NCBI GenBank assembly: GCA_902801155.1
Contig: CADCHG010000023.1
Coordinates: forward strand, 12,286-47,045
Direction of reading: 5' to 3'
Origin: an uncultured Prevotellaceae bacterium
GTDB taxonomy: Bacteria > Bacteroidota > Bacteroidia > Bacteroidales > Bacteroidaceae
DNA length: 34,760 bases
This document shows, in pieces, positions 8,064 to 17,091 of this stretch. A program made the position numbers and the translations under genes. Position 1 is the first letter of the stretch. Each line of letters opens with the position of its first letter. Below the pieces are notes generated by a model. That model saw nothing but the letters and a program-made list of their open reading frames with translations, was not told the origin of the DNA and ran no database searches.

Positions 8064-9473
8064 ATGGAAGATATAAGAGGAAACGACATAATAAAATGGG
8101 TGACGATGATACTGGACTGGAGTCTGGCTTGTTGTCTTTTGCCTGTTTTCGACAAATTGTTTCCACAGTATTCAACATCAAGTGCCATGAATGGCACTAA
8201 ATCTGAGATGATGGTGCTGCTTATGTCTATTGTCATTGCCTCTTTCATGTTCCCGACGGTGATACACCGCCGTAAGATGAAACTTGGTGTGATGATGAGA
8301 AGAAATGCCCTTCTTGTCCTTGTCACGATGGTTTTCTTCGTCTTTACGTGTAGGATGATGTCAACGAGTGGAAACTATATCGTCTTTGGCGTGGTGTATG
8401 GGGTTATCCTTTGGATTTCCATTATGTCGCTGAGAGTCGTGGAAAGGGCATTGATCAATTATTTCCGTTCAAATGGTTGGAACTCGCGAACAATCTTGTT
8501 TCTCGGCAATGACCCTGCGAACCTGATTGTATATAATGAGTTGATGTCGGATCCGGCTACAGGCTATCGCGTACTTGGATATTATAGTGACTACTTCATT
8601 GACGGTGCACCAGATTCACTCCGGCGACTTGGCTCAAAGGAAGATTTTCACGATGTAATGGACAATTATCCGAATGGTGGATTTGCAGTTGAGGAGGTGT
8701 ATTGCAGCATATCTCATAGCGAGGCGGATGAGATGAGACAGATAATGGAATTCTGTGACAAGAATGTTATAAGGTTCTATTATGTCCCACGTATCTTCAG
8801 TAATGTCCAGTTGGCACTTCGCCCAGAGAAGTTCGGTGATACGGTGATATTCACCAACCATCATGAGCCTCTTCTGTTCTTGGGCAACAGAGTGGCGAAA
8901 AGGCTCTTTGACATCGTGTTCAGCGCATTTGTGCTGTTGATGCTATCACCGCTGTTCCCTTTTATTGCGCTGATTATCAAGATGCAGAGTAAGGGACCAG
9001 TGTTCTTCAAACAGTTGAGAACAGGACTTAATGGCGAGTCTTTCATGTGCTATAAGTTCCGTTCCATGCATGTGAATGCCGATGCAGACAGGGTGCAGGC
9101 AACAAGACATGATCCGAGAAAATTCCCTTTCGGTGAGTTCATGCGAAAGACAAACCTTGATGAACTTCCTCAGTTCTTCAATGTGCTGAAAGGTGATATG
9201 AGCGTTGTTGGACCTCGTCCTCACATGGTTTTCCATACAGAGAAATACTCTGCGCTTATTGATAAGTACATGGTAAGGCATTTTTCAAAGCCGGGAATTA
9301 CAGGCTATGCTCAGGTAACAGGTTTCCGTGGCGAGACAGAGGAACTATGGCAAATGGAAGGACGTATCAAGAAAGATATATGGTATATCGAGAACTGGTC
9401 AATGTGGCTTGATATTAAGATAATCTTTATGACGACTCTGTCAATTGTTTGTCCGGATAAGGCGGCTTATTAG
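8064..9473 (+). CDS. Exopolysaccharide polyprenyl glycosylphosphotransferase (WbaP/WcaJ type)
   Basis: Initiates exopolysaccharide or capsule synthesis by moving a sugar-1-phosphate from a nucleotide sugar to undecaprenyl phosphate at the inner membrane. The N-terminal half carries four or so membrane helices (residues about 10-125) and a CoA-binding/Rossmann-like region (RTILFLGNDPANLIVY near 150). The C-terminal part, from about residue 275 (KRLFDIVFSAFVLLMLSP), is the bacterial sugar transferase domain with the signatures KFRSMHVNAD, RKTNLDELPQFFNVLKGDMS and VGPRP. The length of 469 residues is usual. It is followed 35 bases later by the Wzz/Wzc-type kinase gene, as in many export clusters. 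The sugar transferred cannot be read from the sequence. Confidence 0.95.
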   Translation: MEDIRGNDIIKWVTMILDWSLACCLLPVFDKLFPQYSTSSAMNGTKSEMMVLLMSIVIASFMFPTVIHRRKMKLGVMMRRNALLVLVTMVFFVFTCRMMSTSGNYIVFGVVYGVILWISIMSLRVVERALINYFRSNGWNSRTILFLGNDPANLIVYNELMSDPATGYRVLGYYSDYFIDGAPDSLRRLGSKEDFHDVMDNYPNGGFAVEEVYCSISHSEADEMRQIMEFCDKNVIRFYYVPRIFSNVQLALRPEKFGDTVIFTNHHEPLLFLGNRVAKRLFDIVFSAFVLLMLSPLFPFIALIIKMQSKGPVFFKQLRTGLNGESFMCYKFRSMHVNADADRVQATRHDPRKFPFGEFMRKTNLDELPQFFNVLKGDMSVVGPRPHMVFHTEKYSALIDKYMVRHFSKPGITGYAQVTGFRGETEELWQMEGRIKKDIWYIENWSMWLDIKIIFMTTLSIVCPDKAAY

Positions 9474-9508
9474 ATTTAGAAATAACAAAAAACATAATAA
9501 ATATAAAG

Positions 9509-12025
9509 ATGGAAGAAAACAAAGTGTCTGTCGTGAAGCAGACAACTACTGACGACAAGGTCAGCGGCGTTTTTAATATCCAGTTTATATTGACATCGTT
9601 GATATTGAACTGGAAGTGGTACTTGCTCTCACTCATTATCTGTGTGGGGTGTGCTATGGTATATTTGCGTTATGCTTCGCCAGTGTATTCTATTTCTGCG
9701 AAAATGCTTATTAAGGATGATGACACTCCACAGGCTTCACGTCGTGGTAGTGCATTGCAGAATGTGGCAAATCTTGGTTTCATGACAAATACTTCAGGTT
9801 TCGACAACGAGTTGGAAATGCTGAAGTCACAGTCTCTGTCAATTGCTGCAGTTACAGACCTTAAGCTTTATGTCAACTACTTTGGCGTTGCAAGATTCAA
9901 GAAGCAACTTCTGTATAAGAATCAGCCAATCAATGTTGATATGGATCTCGAACATGTAAAGGAACTTGAGGCTCCTGTCAATGTAGATATCGAGAGCGTA
10001 GGCAATAACCAGTTCAATATAAAGATTGACTATAAGTATGTTGATCCTGATACAGAGCAGTTGATTCCTGTAAATATTACTAAGTCGGCTCAGACTCTTC
10101 CTTGTATAATCAATACTAAGGTCGGTATTGTGACTCTTACTCAGAATGGCCGTAACTATATTTCAATGTCAAAGATTAAGCATATGAAGGCAATTATCAG
10201 TAATCCTTCAGGAGCTGGTATCAAGTATGCTTTCGGTCTTGGCGTTGAGCCTTCTTCAAAGACGACTACAATCGCCAATCTTTCTCTCAATGATGGTAGC
10301 GTACAGCGCGGTATTGACTATCTGAATCAGCTTGCCGTTGTATATAACCGTCAGGCTAATGAGGATAAGAATGAGATTGCGCGTCGTACAGATGAATTTA
10401 TTAATGATCGTCTTGCGAAGATTAACGATGAACTTAATGTTACTGATGGTAACATTGAGACCTATAAGCGTAGTAACAGCGTTGTTGATGTTACAGCTAA
10501 GGCTGCACAGTCTTTGACTAATACGAACTCTTACGAAAGGGATCTTGCTGCTGCTAATACGCAGTTGGCCCTTCTCCGTAGCATTCAGGATGTAGTAAAC
10601 CAGCCTGCTAATAAGTATCAGGTTCTCCCTTCAAACGTAGGTTTGACAGATGCGGCTTCTGTAGCTCTTATTACAGAATATAATAAAGGTGTTCTGGAGC
10701 GTAACCGTTTGCTTCGCACTGCTTCTGAGGTGAACCCGAAGGTTCAGGAAATGACAGCTCAGCTTGATCAGTTGTTGGAGAGCTTGAAGAGCGCTCTCGT
10801 TCAGGCTATTCGCAATGGTGAGATTTCACGTGATGCAATGGCTCGTCAGGTTGCTAAGTTCAGCGGTCAGATTTCTCAAACTCCTGAGCAGGAGCGCGTA
10901 TTGACCCAGATTGGTCGTAAGCAGGAGGTAACATCTGGCTTGTACCTTATGCTCCTTCAGAAGCGTGAGGAGAACTCTATCTCACTTGCTGCTACTGCCG
11001 ACAAGGGTAAGCTGATAGATACTCCAGTATCTAGCGGTAAGGTAAAGCCACGTAACTCAGCCATCATGCTTGGTGCTATTGTTCTTGGTTTCGCACTTCC
11101 ATTCTTCATCTTTGTATTCATAGAGCTCCTTCGCTACCGTATTGAGGGACATAGCGATGTTGAGAAACTCACCAAGCTTCCTATCATCGCTGATGTTGCT
11201 ATGGCTAATGAGACTGCAAAGACTAAGGCTGACATCGTTGTTCATGAGAACCGCAATGATCAGATGGAGGAGATATTCCGATCCATGCGAACGAATCTGC
11301 AGTTCATATTGAAACAGAACGAGAAGGTGATAATGTTCACCTCTAGTATATCCGGTGAGGGTAAGACATTCTGTGCTGCCAACCTTGCTGTGAGCTTCGC
11401 TCTTCTGGGCAAGAAGGTTGTACTTGTAGGTCTTGATATCCGTCGTCCTCGTTTGAACCATCTTTTCGAGCTTAACGACAGAACACACGGTATCACCAAT
11501 CTCCTTACACGTTCTAACATCACAATGAGTGATATTGACGAGCAGATTCTCCCATCTGGTGTGAATGATTCCCTTGACCTCCTTCTTGCTGGTCCTATTC
11601 CACCAAACCCAACCGAGCTTATCTCTCGTACTGCTCTTGACGATGTGATTAACAGCCTCAAGGAGAAATATGACTATGTAATCATCGATACCGCTCCTGT
11701 TGGTCTTGTAACTGATACATTGAGCGTAGGACGTGTTACCGACGTTACCGTATTCGTTTGCCGTGCCGACTATACATCACGTAGCAGTTTCGATATGTTC
11801 AACTCTCTCGCAGAGGAGAACAAGCTGCCGAATGCATGTGTCGTAATCAACGGTATTGATATGTCTAAGAAGAAGTACGGATATGCTTACGGCTATGGTA
11901 AGTATGGTAAGTACGCACACTATTCTTATGGATATAGAAGCAGATACGGAACATACGGCTATGGATATGGCAGCTACACTCAGAGCCATTACGGAAATCC
12001 TAATGACACATCTGTAAAGCGTTAA
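9509..12025 (+). CDS. Polysaccharide co-polymerase / tyrosine autokinase (Wzc type)
   Basis: A bacterial tyrosine kinase that controls chain length and export of capsule or exopolysaccharide at the inner membrane. The Wzz domain lies between two membrane helices (about residues 35-52 and 513-535) and includes a long coiled periplasmic region. The cytoplasmic kinase carries Walker A (SSISGEGKT, about 611), Walker A' (VVLVGLDIRRP, about 640) and Walker B (YDYVIIDTAP, about 725). The tail (about 787-830) is a dense tyrosine cluster, roughly 15 Tyr in 45 residues, the usual autophosphorylation site. At 838 residues it is a fused transmembrane activator plus kinase, as in Proteobacteria and Bacteroidetes. 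One base separates it from the next gene. No Wza-type outer membrane exporter or glycosyltransferase lies nearby. Confidence 0.95.
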   Translation: MEENKVSVVKQTTTDDKVSGVFNIQFILTSLILNWKWYLLSLIICVGCAMVYLRYASPVYSISAKMLIKDDDTPQASRRGSALQNVANLGFMTNTSGFDNELEMLKSQSLSIAAVTDLKLYVNYFGVARFKKQLLYKNQPINVDMDLEHVKELEAPVNVDIESVGNNQFNIKIDYKYVDPDTEQLIPVNITKSAQTLPCIINTKVGIVTLTQNGRNYISMSKIKHMKAIISNPSGAGIKYAFGLGVEPSSKTTTIANLSLNDGSVQRGIDYLNQLAVVYNRQANEDKNEIARRTDEFINDRLAKINDELNVTDGNIETYKRSNSVVDVTAKAAQSLTNTNSYERDLAAANTQLALLRSIQDVVNQPANKYQVLPSNVGLTDAASVALITEYNKGVLERNRLLRTASEVNPKVQEMTAQLDQLLESLKSALVQAIRNGEISRDAMARQVAKFSGQISQTPEQERVLTQIGRKQEVTSGLYLMLLQKREENSISLAATADKGKLIDTPVSSGKVKPRNSAIMLGAIVLGFALPFFIFVFIELLRYRIEGHSDVEKLTKLPIIADVAMANETAKTKADIVVHENRNDQMEEIFRSMRTNLQFILKQNEKVIMFTSSISGEGKTFCAANLAVSFALLGKKVVLVGLDIRRPRLNHLFELNDRTHGITNLLTRSNITMSDIDEQILPSGVNDSLDLLLAGPIPPNPTELISRTALDDVINSLKEKYDYVIIDTAPVGLVTDTLSVGRVTDVTVFVCRADYTSRSSFDMFNSLAEENKLPNACVVINGIDMSKKKYGYAYGYGKYGKYAHYSYGYRSRYGTYGYGYGSYTQSHYGNPNDTSVKR

Positions 12026-12026
12026 T

Positions 12027-12449
12027 ATGACAATAGCTGTAGATTTCGACGGTACAATTGTGGAGCATCGTTATCCTGCAATAGGTAACGAACTCCCATT
12101 TGCAACCGAGACACTAAAGATGCTTATCGCTGAGCACCATAAGCTCATCCTCTGGACTGTTCGTGAAGATGAACTTCTTCAAGAGGCTGTTGACTGGTGC
12201 AAGGAGCGCGGAGTGGAGTTCTATGCCATAAACCGTGACTATCCAGAAGAGTCGCTTGAGAATAACAACCACTTCTCAAGAAAGCTCAAGGTAGATATGT
12301 GGATTGATGACCGTAACATTGGCGGACTTCCTGATTGGGGTACTATCTATCAGATGATACATTACAACAAGACATGGAATGACATCAATTCCCAGCATCC
12401 TTCCTCTTATGAGTATGAGAAACCGAAGAAGAAGTGGTGGCAGTTCTAA
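12027..12449 (+). CDS. Small HAD-superfamily hydrolase
   Basis: A 140-residue HAD-type phosphatase-like protein. Motif I is AVDFDGTIVEH (nucleophile D6, acid D8), motif II is LWTVRED, a conserved lysine lies in SRKLKVD, and motif IV is MWIDDRN with the paired aspartates. There is no cap domain. It starts one base after the stop of the tyrosine kinase gene and is 12 bases before queC, so it is almost certainly cotranscribed with both. This context raises the possibility that it acts on phosphorylated polysaccharide intermediates or on the kinase, but no substrate can be deduced. The basic, aromatic C-terminus (KPKKKWWQF) is unusual. Confidence 0.85.
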   Translation: MTIAVDFDGTIVEHRYPAIGNELPFATETLKMLIAEHHKLILWTVREDELLQEAVDWCKERGVEFYAINRDYPEESLENNNHFSRKLKVDMWIDDRNIGGLPDWGTIYQMIHYNKTWNDINSQHPSSYEYEKPKKKWWQF

Positions 12450-12461
12450 AATATGATTTGA

Positions 12462-13112
12462 ATGAAGGATTCAGTAATTATAGTAAGTGGCGGAATGGAT
12501 TCCGTCACTTTGCTTTATGAATATGCCGATAGCATAGCTCTTGCCATAAGTTTCGACTATGGAGCTAATCATAATGCCAAGGAGATTCCTATGGCAGCAA
12601 AGCATTGTGAGCGTCTCGGAATAGAGCATCTTGTCATCCCTTTGGCTTTCATGGGGAAGTATTTCACATCAAGCCTTCTTGAAGGTGCTGATGCTATTCC
12701 TGAAGGGCATTATGCCGATGAGAACATGAAGTCAACGGTTGTTCCTTTCCGTAATGGTATAATGCTCTCCATTGCGGCAGGAATTGCAGAGAGCAGAGGC
12801 TTGAAGAATGTCCTTATTGCGAATCATGGCGGTGATCATAGCATCTATCCGGATTGCCGTCCTGAGTTCATTAATGCCATGGATGCAGCAACAAAGGCTG
12901 GCACTTACATCGATGTAAGGGTGAAGGCTCCTTACACTAATATCACGAAGACTGATATCGCACGTCGTGGCAAGGCTCTCGGCATAGATTATAGTGAAAC
13001 ATGGTCCTGCTATAAGGGTGGGGATGTTCACTGTGGCAAGTGTGGTACCTGTGTGGAGCGAAAAGAAGCTCTGGAGGGTGCAGGAATAGAGGACAAGACC
13101 ATATACGAATAG
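12462..13112 (+). CDS. queC: 7-cyano-7-deazaguanine synthase QueC
   Basis: Converts 7-carboxy-7-deazaguanine to preQ0 using ATP and ammonia, a step in queuosine tRNA modification. The PP-loop nucleotide-binding motif SGGMDS is at residues 9-14. GGDHSIYPDCRPEF and the C-terminal zinc site WSCYKGGDVHCGKCGTC (four cysteines) match QueC. The length of 216 residues is normal. It is 12 bases after the HAD gene. The usual partner genes queD, queE and queF are not in this window; directly downstream is a repeat-rich gap instead of the queF often found next to queC. Confidence 0.96.
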   Translation: MKDSVIIVSGGMDSVTLLYEYADSIALAISFDYGANHNAKEIPMAAKHCERLGIEHLVIPLAFMGKYFTSSLLEGADAIPEGHYADENMKSTVVPFRNGIMLSIAAGIAESRGLKNVLIANHGGDHSIYPDCRPEFINAMDAATKAGTYIDVRVKAPYTNITKTDIARRGKALGIDYSETWSCYKGGDVHCGKCGTCVERKEALEGAGIEDKTIYE

Positions 13113-13206
13113 GCTGTTGGTGTATGATGAAATGTGTACACGCAGATACTTCTTTACATCGCCTTCCAGACCTTCAAGTATGCCACAACATCTCGTTAAC
13201 ATCGTT

Positions 13207-13241
13207 CCTACCTTACCTACCCTCAGGGTAGGTAAGGTAGG
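13207..13241. repeat. Perfect 35-base palindrome
   Basis: Arms CCTACCTTACCTACCCT (13207-13223) and AGGGTAGGTAAGGTAGG (13225-13241) around one base. It lies about 95 bases after queC and could terminate or stabilise that transcript. Confidence 0.85.
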
Positions 13242-13360
13242 TATCATTTTAAGCCTGCATTCCACGGAGCGAGTACAGCATTTGTTTAGTTCAATATGTT
13301 GAGTATGAACTTGTTACACACCTTAAACGAAACATAATCAGCCATATATTCATTGTTTTA

Positions 13361-13404
13361 CCTATACATACCTACCTAGCCTTGGCTAGGTATGTAAAGT
13401 ATAG
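13361..13404. repeat. Palindromic unit with CCTAGCC-TT-GGCTAGG core
   Basis: The inner arms ACCTAGCC and GGCTAGGT flank TT. Outer CTATACATA and TATGTAAAGTATAG extend the stem imperfectly. Confidence 0.75.
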
Positions 13405-13491
13405 AGAAGTAGAATAAAAATTATATCATTATTATATATATATTTACCTAACAATTACTGTGCCATTTTTCATATCGAGATTACATATACA

Positions 13492-13522
13492 CTTACCTAC
13501 CTTGGCTAGGTAGGTATGTAAG
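13492..13522. repeat. Palindromic unit, third copy
   Basis: CTTACCTACC, then TTGG, then CTAGGTAGGTATGTAAG. It shares the CTTGGCTAGGTA core with the units at 13361 and 13575 but has lost part of one arm. Confidence 0.7.
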
Positions 13523-13574
13523 GGAGTAGACAGTGTATCTATTTGTATATCTGTAAGTTATGCACGCGCCATCA

Positions 13575-13611
13575 AACCTACCTACCTAGCCTTGGCTAGG
13601 TATAGGTAGGT
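13575..13611. repeat. Palindromic unit, fourth copy
   Basis: AACCTACCTACCTAGCC, TT, then GGCTAGGTATAGGTAGGT. Same core as the 13361 unit, with longer arms. Confidence 0.75.
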
Positions 13612-13793
13612 AAAAGTCGTGATTTTCGCCCCAAATTGCCTTCGTCGTACCTCCGATATGCCTCACCACTACCCCCGCTTCAAAAGCACCAATCGCACAA
13701 ATCCCTTGTGATTAAAGCGAATTATTAGCGGGTTCATAGCGGAATTAGTGCGAAGGTGGAGGGAGAATAATAATAACCCCCATGTAAAACTTG

Positions 13794-14234
13794 TTAATGG
13801 ACATCGATAATCCTTTTTAGACTATATCCCGGAGCATCGTATGCTTCTGCATCAAGTTCAAGTTTTCCGTCTCTGAAGACGTAGCTGAAAGGCAAGAATC
13901 CCCAAGATATACCAGGTCTTGGTTCATGGTTGTATATGGATTCCTCTATGTCTGTGAAATGATATTGGCGTGTGCCTGTTGCTAAAGGTTGTTGGTCTTC
14001 CCTCTTGTTGACTATCTGCATCTCTCCATTTGTGGTAAATGTGATGGTTATCTCGCCTTCTTTGTATTCTTTATAATGTCCCCAACCGTCTGAGGCACCA
14101 ACCAGATACCATGTCCCGATAATTCCTGATTCTACAACATTGTTGTCATCTTCATCTTCGCTGCAACTGCTCAGGCCTGTCAAGGTCAAAAGCAGTAAAC
14201 TCATCCATAGGAAAACACTTTTTCTCATACTCAT
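13794..14234 (-). CDS. Lipoprotein, lipocalin-like, unknown function
   Basis: A 146-residue lipoprotein. The signal peptide ends in the lipobox LSSC, followed by an acidic stretch (SEDEDDNN) typical of surface-exposed or outer-membrane Bacteroidetes lipoproteins. The mature part is short and beta-rich (GTWYLVGASDG, ITITFTTNGEMQIV, YVFRDGKLELD), the pattern of Bacteroidetes lipocalin-like (calycin) domains. The second Met at 14228 (MRKSVFLW) is an equally good start. The gene stands alone before the fumarase gene on the same strand. No ligand or partner can be named. Confidence 0.8.
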   Translation of the reverse strand: MSMRKSVFLWMSLLLLTLTGLSSCSEDEDDNNVVESGIIGTWYLVGASDGWGHYKEYKEGEITITFTTNGEMQIVNKREDQQPLATGTRQYHFTDIEESIYNHEPRPGISWGFLPFSYVFRDGKLELDAEAYDAPGYSLKRIIDVH

Positions 14235-14344
14235 TTTGTTTGGTTTTAGAATTGTTTATATCCATATAATGCATGAGATGCAGAAACCTTGCATGAGAAA
14301 TACAATATTTCGTAAATTATTGTACTCACATTAAACCGCATGAA

Positions 14345-14385
14345 AAATCCCCTGCTCAATCCTATTTGGGAAGAACAAGGGATTT
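14345..14385. terminator. Possible hairpin downstream of the fumarase gene
   Basis: AAATCCC (14345-14351) pairs with GGGATTT (14379-14385), with a few more pairs inside. On the minus strand it follows the fumarase stop and is followed by a short T-run (TTTTTCA). Confidence 0.45.
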
Positions 14386-14417
14386 ATGCTATATAACCTT
14401 CTTTTCTTGGTTAGGCT

Positions 14418-16037
14418 TTAGATCTTCTTGAAGAAGTCATTACCCTTATCATCAACAAGGATGAATGCAGGGAAGTCAACAACGTCAATCTTCCATACAG
14501 CCTCCATGCCGAGCTCTGGGTACTCTACGCACTCAATGCTCTTGATATTGTTTGAAGAAAGGAATGCAGCCACACCACCGATAGAACCGAGGTAGAAGCC
14601 CTTGTGATCCTTACAAGCATCGGTAACAACCTGTGAACGGTTACCCTTGGCAATCATTACCATTGAACCGCCGTTGTCCATGAACTCGTAAACGTATGGA
14701 TCCATACGACCGGCTGTTGTTGGGCCCATAGAACCGCAAGGCATACCCTGTGGAGTCTTTGCAGGACCAGCGTAGAGAACTGGGTGATCCTTGAAATACT
14801 GTGGCATACCCTCGCCAGCATCAAGACGTGCCTTGATCTTAGCGTGTGCGATGTCACGAGCAACGATGATAGTACCTGTGAGGTTCACACGTGTAGAAAC
14901 AGGGTACTTGCTCAACTCCTTACAGATGTCAGCCATTGGCTGGTTGATGTTGATGTTGATAGCATCGCCCTCGCCTGCCTGACGGAGTGACTCTGGGATA
15001 AGCTCGTATGGTTTGTCGTCCATTTTCTCAATCCAGATACCATCAGCATTGATCTTTGCCTTGATGTTACGGTCGGCAGAACATGATACGCCGAGACCGA
15101 TAGGGCAGGATGCACCGTGACGTGGAAGACGTACTACGCGAACATCGTGTGCGAATGCCTTACCGCCAAACTGAGCACCGAAACCAATCTTGCGAGCCTC
15201 TTCGAGGAGCTGCTTCTCAAGCTCGATGTCACGGAATGCGCGACCAGTCTCGTCGCCTGTTGTTGGGAGGCTGTCATAGTACTTTGTAGAAGCGAGCTTA
15301 ACGGTCAGAAGGTTCTTCTCTGCAGAAGTACCACCGATAACGAATGCGATGTGATAAGGAGGACAAGCAGCTGTGCCGAGAGTCTTCATCTTCTCAACGA
15401 GGAAAGGAACGAGAGTGCCAGGGTTCTGGATACGTGCCTTTGTCTCCTGATAGAGGTATGACTTGTTTGCAGAGCCACCACCCTTTACTACACAAAGGAA
15501 CTTGTATTCCATGCCCTGAGTAGCCTCGATGTCAATCTGTGCAGGGAGGTTGCAACGCGTGTTCACCTCGTCGTACATATTGAGAGGTGCGTTCTGAGAA
15601 TAGCGGAGGTTATCGTTTGTATATGTGTTATATACACCCTTAGCAAGAGGCTCCTCGTCCTCGAAACCTGTCCAAACCTGCTGTCCCTTCTCTGCGTGGA
15701 TGATTGCTGTACCTGTGTCCTGACAGAATGGGAGCTGACCCTTGCATGCAACCTCAGCGTTGCGAAGCATTGTGAGGGCAACATACTTGTCGTTGTCGGT
15801 AGCCTCTGGGTCGTTGAGTATAGCAGCAACCTGCTTGTTGTGCTCACGACGTAGCATGAAGTTCACGTCGTGGAATGCCTGTGTTGTAAGAAGCTCAAGA
15901 GCCTCTGGTGAAACCTTCAGGATCTTGTGCCCCTCGAAGTCACCAACTGAAACGCCTTCCTTTGAGATAAGGCGATACTCTGTCTTGTCCTCGCCAAGCT
16001 GGAACATTGGCGCGTACTTGAATTCTGGATTTGCCAT
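14418..16037 (-). CDS. Class I fumarate hydratase
   Basis: An iron-sulfur fumarase interconverting fumarate and malate in the TCA or fumarate-reduction branch, in the cytoplasm. The iron-sulfur ligand cysteines fit the class: C105 in LPFCQDTGT, a cysteine in GTAACPPYH, and one in [12 protein letters not shown]. The C-terminal domain carries [12 protein letters not shown] and MIAKGNRS. At 539 residues it is a fused alpha/beta form like E. coli FumA/FumB. In anaerobic Bacteroidales this enzyme commonly serves succinate production. No obvious TAnnTTTG match was found right upstream; an AT-rich hairpin at 16096-16152 lies between this gene and the upstream lipoprotein gene. The stop codon is directly followed (coding strand) by AGCCTAACCAAG, a word shared with the 3' end of the phospholipase gene. 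Confidence 0.97.
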   Translation of the reverse strand: MANPEFKYAPMFQLGEDKTEYRLISKEGVSVGDFEGHKILKVSPEALELLTTQAFHDVNFMLRREHNKQVAAILNDPEATDNDKYVALTMLRNAEVACKGQLPFCQDTGTAIIHAEKGQQVWTGFEDEEPLAKGVYNTYTNDNLRYSQNAPLNMYDEVNTRCNLPAQIDIEATQGMEYKFLCVVKGGGSANKSYLYQETKARIQNPGTLVPFLVEKMKTLGTAACPPYHIAFVIGGTSAEKNLLTVKLASTKYYDSLPTTGDETGRAFRDIELEKQLLEEARKIGFGAQFGGKAFAHDVRVVRLPRHGASCPIGLGVSCSADRNIKAKINADGIWIEKMDDKPYELIPESLRQAGEGDAINININQPMADICKELSKYPVSTRVNLTGTIIVARDIAHAKIKARLDAGEGMPQYFKDHPVLYAGPAKTPQGMPCGSMGPTTAGRMDPYVYEFMDNGGSMVMIAKGNRSQVVTDACKDHKGFYLGSIGGVAAFLSSNNIKSIECVEYPELGMEAVWKIDVVDFPAFILVDDKGNDFFKKI

Positions 16038-16095
16038 AATGTTTTTTTATAATTTTACAAATTACTTTGTTACTTATTGGGGGTTAATCATAAAC

Positions 16096-16152
16096 TACAA
16101 ATTACGAATTACGTGGTTACAGCAATAGTAACTTGGTAATTCGTAATTTGTA
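16096..16152. repeat. 17-base perfect inverted repeat, AT-rich hairpin
   Basis: Arms TACAAATTACGAATTAC (16096-16112) and GTAATTCGTAATTTGTA (16136-16152) with a 23-base loop. It lies between two minus-strand genes, downstream of the lipoprotein gene and upstream of fumarase, so it could separate their transcripts or sit in the fumarase leader. Confidence 0.85.
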
Positions 16153-16171
16153 AATTATAATTATAGGGAGT

Positions 16172-16978
16172 TTACTTCAGGAACGCTGCGCGTGAAGCCT
16201 CAATCTGCTCCTTAGATGCTGCAAGCTCCTTCTTGAAGTCAGCAAGAGTAATTGCGTTGAGGTTCTTCAGTGGGTTGAGGGCCTCTGCAATACCTACGAT
16301 CTGTGGGTCGTAAACAGAGAGTTGATCAATAGCGTCGATGATGCAGAATACACGGAATGTGATGTTAGCAACCTGCTCGTCTGTATAGCCAGCACAGAAC
16401 TTCTCAACGTTCTGTGACATTACATAAACAGTCTCAACAGTTGCAGCACTGGTCATAACCCAGTAGAAGTTGATACGTCCCTCAGCTTCCATTTCCTTGT
16501 AGAGAATCTTATTAATCTCTGCGTTTGTCTTTGCCTCGTTAGCCTTCTTGATTGCTGGATCGTTGATTTCTGACATGAGCTTTGAGGTAGCCTCGTTATA
16601 GTGGCTGATATCCATGTCATAGAGAGCTGCTATTTCCTTGTCGGCTGTAAGCATGGCAAGAATTGCATATTTCTGAGCGATTGATGTAGCATTGGCACTT
16701 ACCGCAGGAGAGAGCAGATAAGTAGGCTTTACCTTCTTCTCATCAGCAGAGAGCTTGATCTTTCCTGCCTTGATGTTCTCCTCGATAGCAGCAAACTGCT
16801 TTTCGTTGATCTGAGTTGAGAGACTGTCGAGGTGCATTTTTACAGAAGCCTCAAGCTGAGCCTGTTCAAATGTCTTAGTTGTGTCCTGATCGGCAACTTC
16901 CTGCTGTGGCTTAGAACCACCGCAAGATGCAAGTACCATAGCAGCGAATGCTACGATTGCGAGAGTGAATTTCTTCAT
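16172..16978 (-). CDS. Lipoprotein of unknown function, helix-rich
   Basis: A 268-residue predicted lipoprotein with signal MKKFTLAIVAFAAMVLASC; the cysteine is followed by GGSKPQQE. The start at 16978 is chosen because it places Met directly before the signal; the in-frame upstream ATG at 17020 adds 14 polar residues. The mature protein is almost all helix, with no recognised motif: STQINEKQFAAIEENIKAG, PTYLLSPAVSANATSIAQKYA and repeated EINDPAIKKANEAKTN segments. I do not recognise a named family. A promoter at 17092-17099 predicts a leader of about 105 bases with a hairpin. Confidence 0.8.
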   Translation of the reverse strand: MKKFTLAIVAFAAMVLASCGGSKPQQEVADQDTTKTFEQAQLEASVKMHLDSLSTQINEKQFAAIEENIKAGKIKLSADEKKVKPTYLLSPAVSANATSIAQKYAILAMLTADKEIAALYDMDISHYNEATSKLMSEINDPAIKKANEAKTNAEINKILYKEMEAEGRINFYWVMTSAATVETVYVMSQNVEKFCAGYTDEQVANITFRVFCIIDAIDQLSVYDPQIVGIAEALNPLKNLNAITLADFKKELAASKEQIEASRAAFLK

Positions 16979-17091
16979 AACGATTTGGTTTTTATTATTA
17001 TGTTTCTTGTATTTACGCAAATTTTAAAGGTTTCGGGTGTCGGTAGCGTGTGACTTTGCTGACCGCTAACACCTATCCCCCATTTTAGGTG

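Larger units (their letters stand above)
13113..13793. other. Gene-free interval of about 680 bases
   Basis: I find no supportable coding gene. The left part (13207-13611) holds four palindromes built from CCTACC/GGTAGG and CCTAGCC-TT-GGCTAGG; these are listed separately. The right part (13620-13790) has no clear hairpin or promoter match. The open frames here are short and disrupted by the palindromes. Confidence 0.7.

Noticed and set aside
9473-12025. The tyrosine-rich kinase tail as a separate low-complexity frame or frameshift product
   Set aside because: The frame is continuous from Walker B through the tail to a stop, and such tails are the normal end of bacterial tyrosine kinases.
12732-13265. 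A 177-codon minus-strand frame across queC
   Set aside because: It is antisense to queC and ends inside the 35-base palindrome.
13113-13300. A queF gene or queF remnant expected after queC
   Set aside because: No QueF motif or similar reading frame could be recognised; the open frames here are short and cross the palindrome.
13207-13611. A CRISPR array
   Set aside because: The repeats are palindromes of unequal length and sequence with unequal spacing, there are only four, and no cas gene is present.
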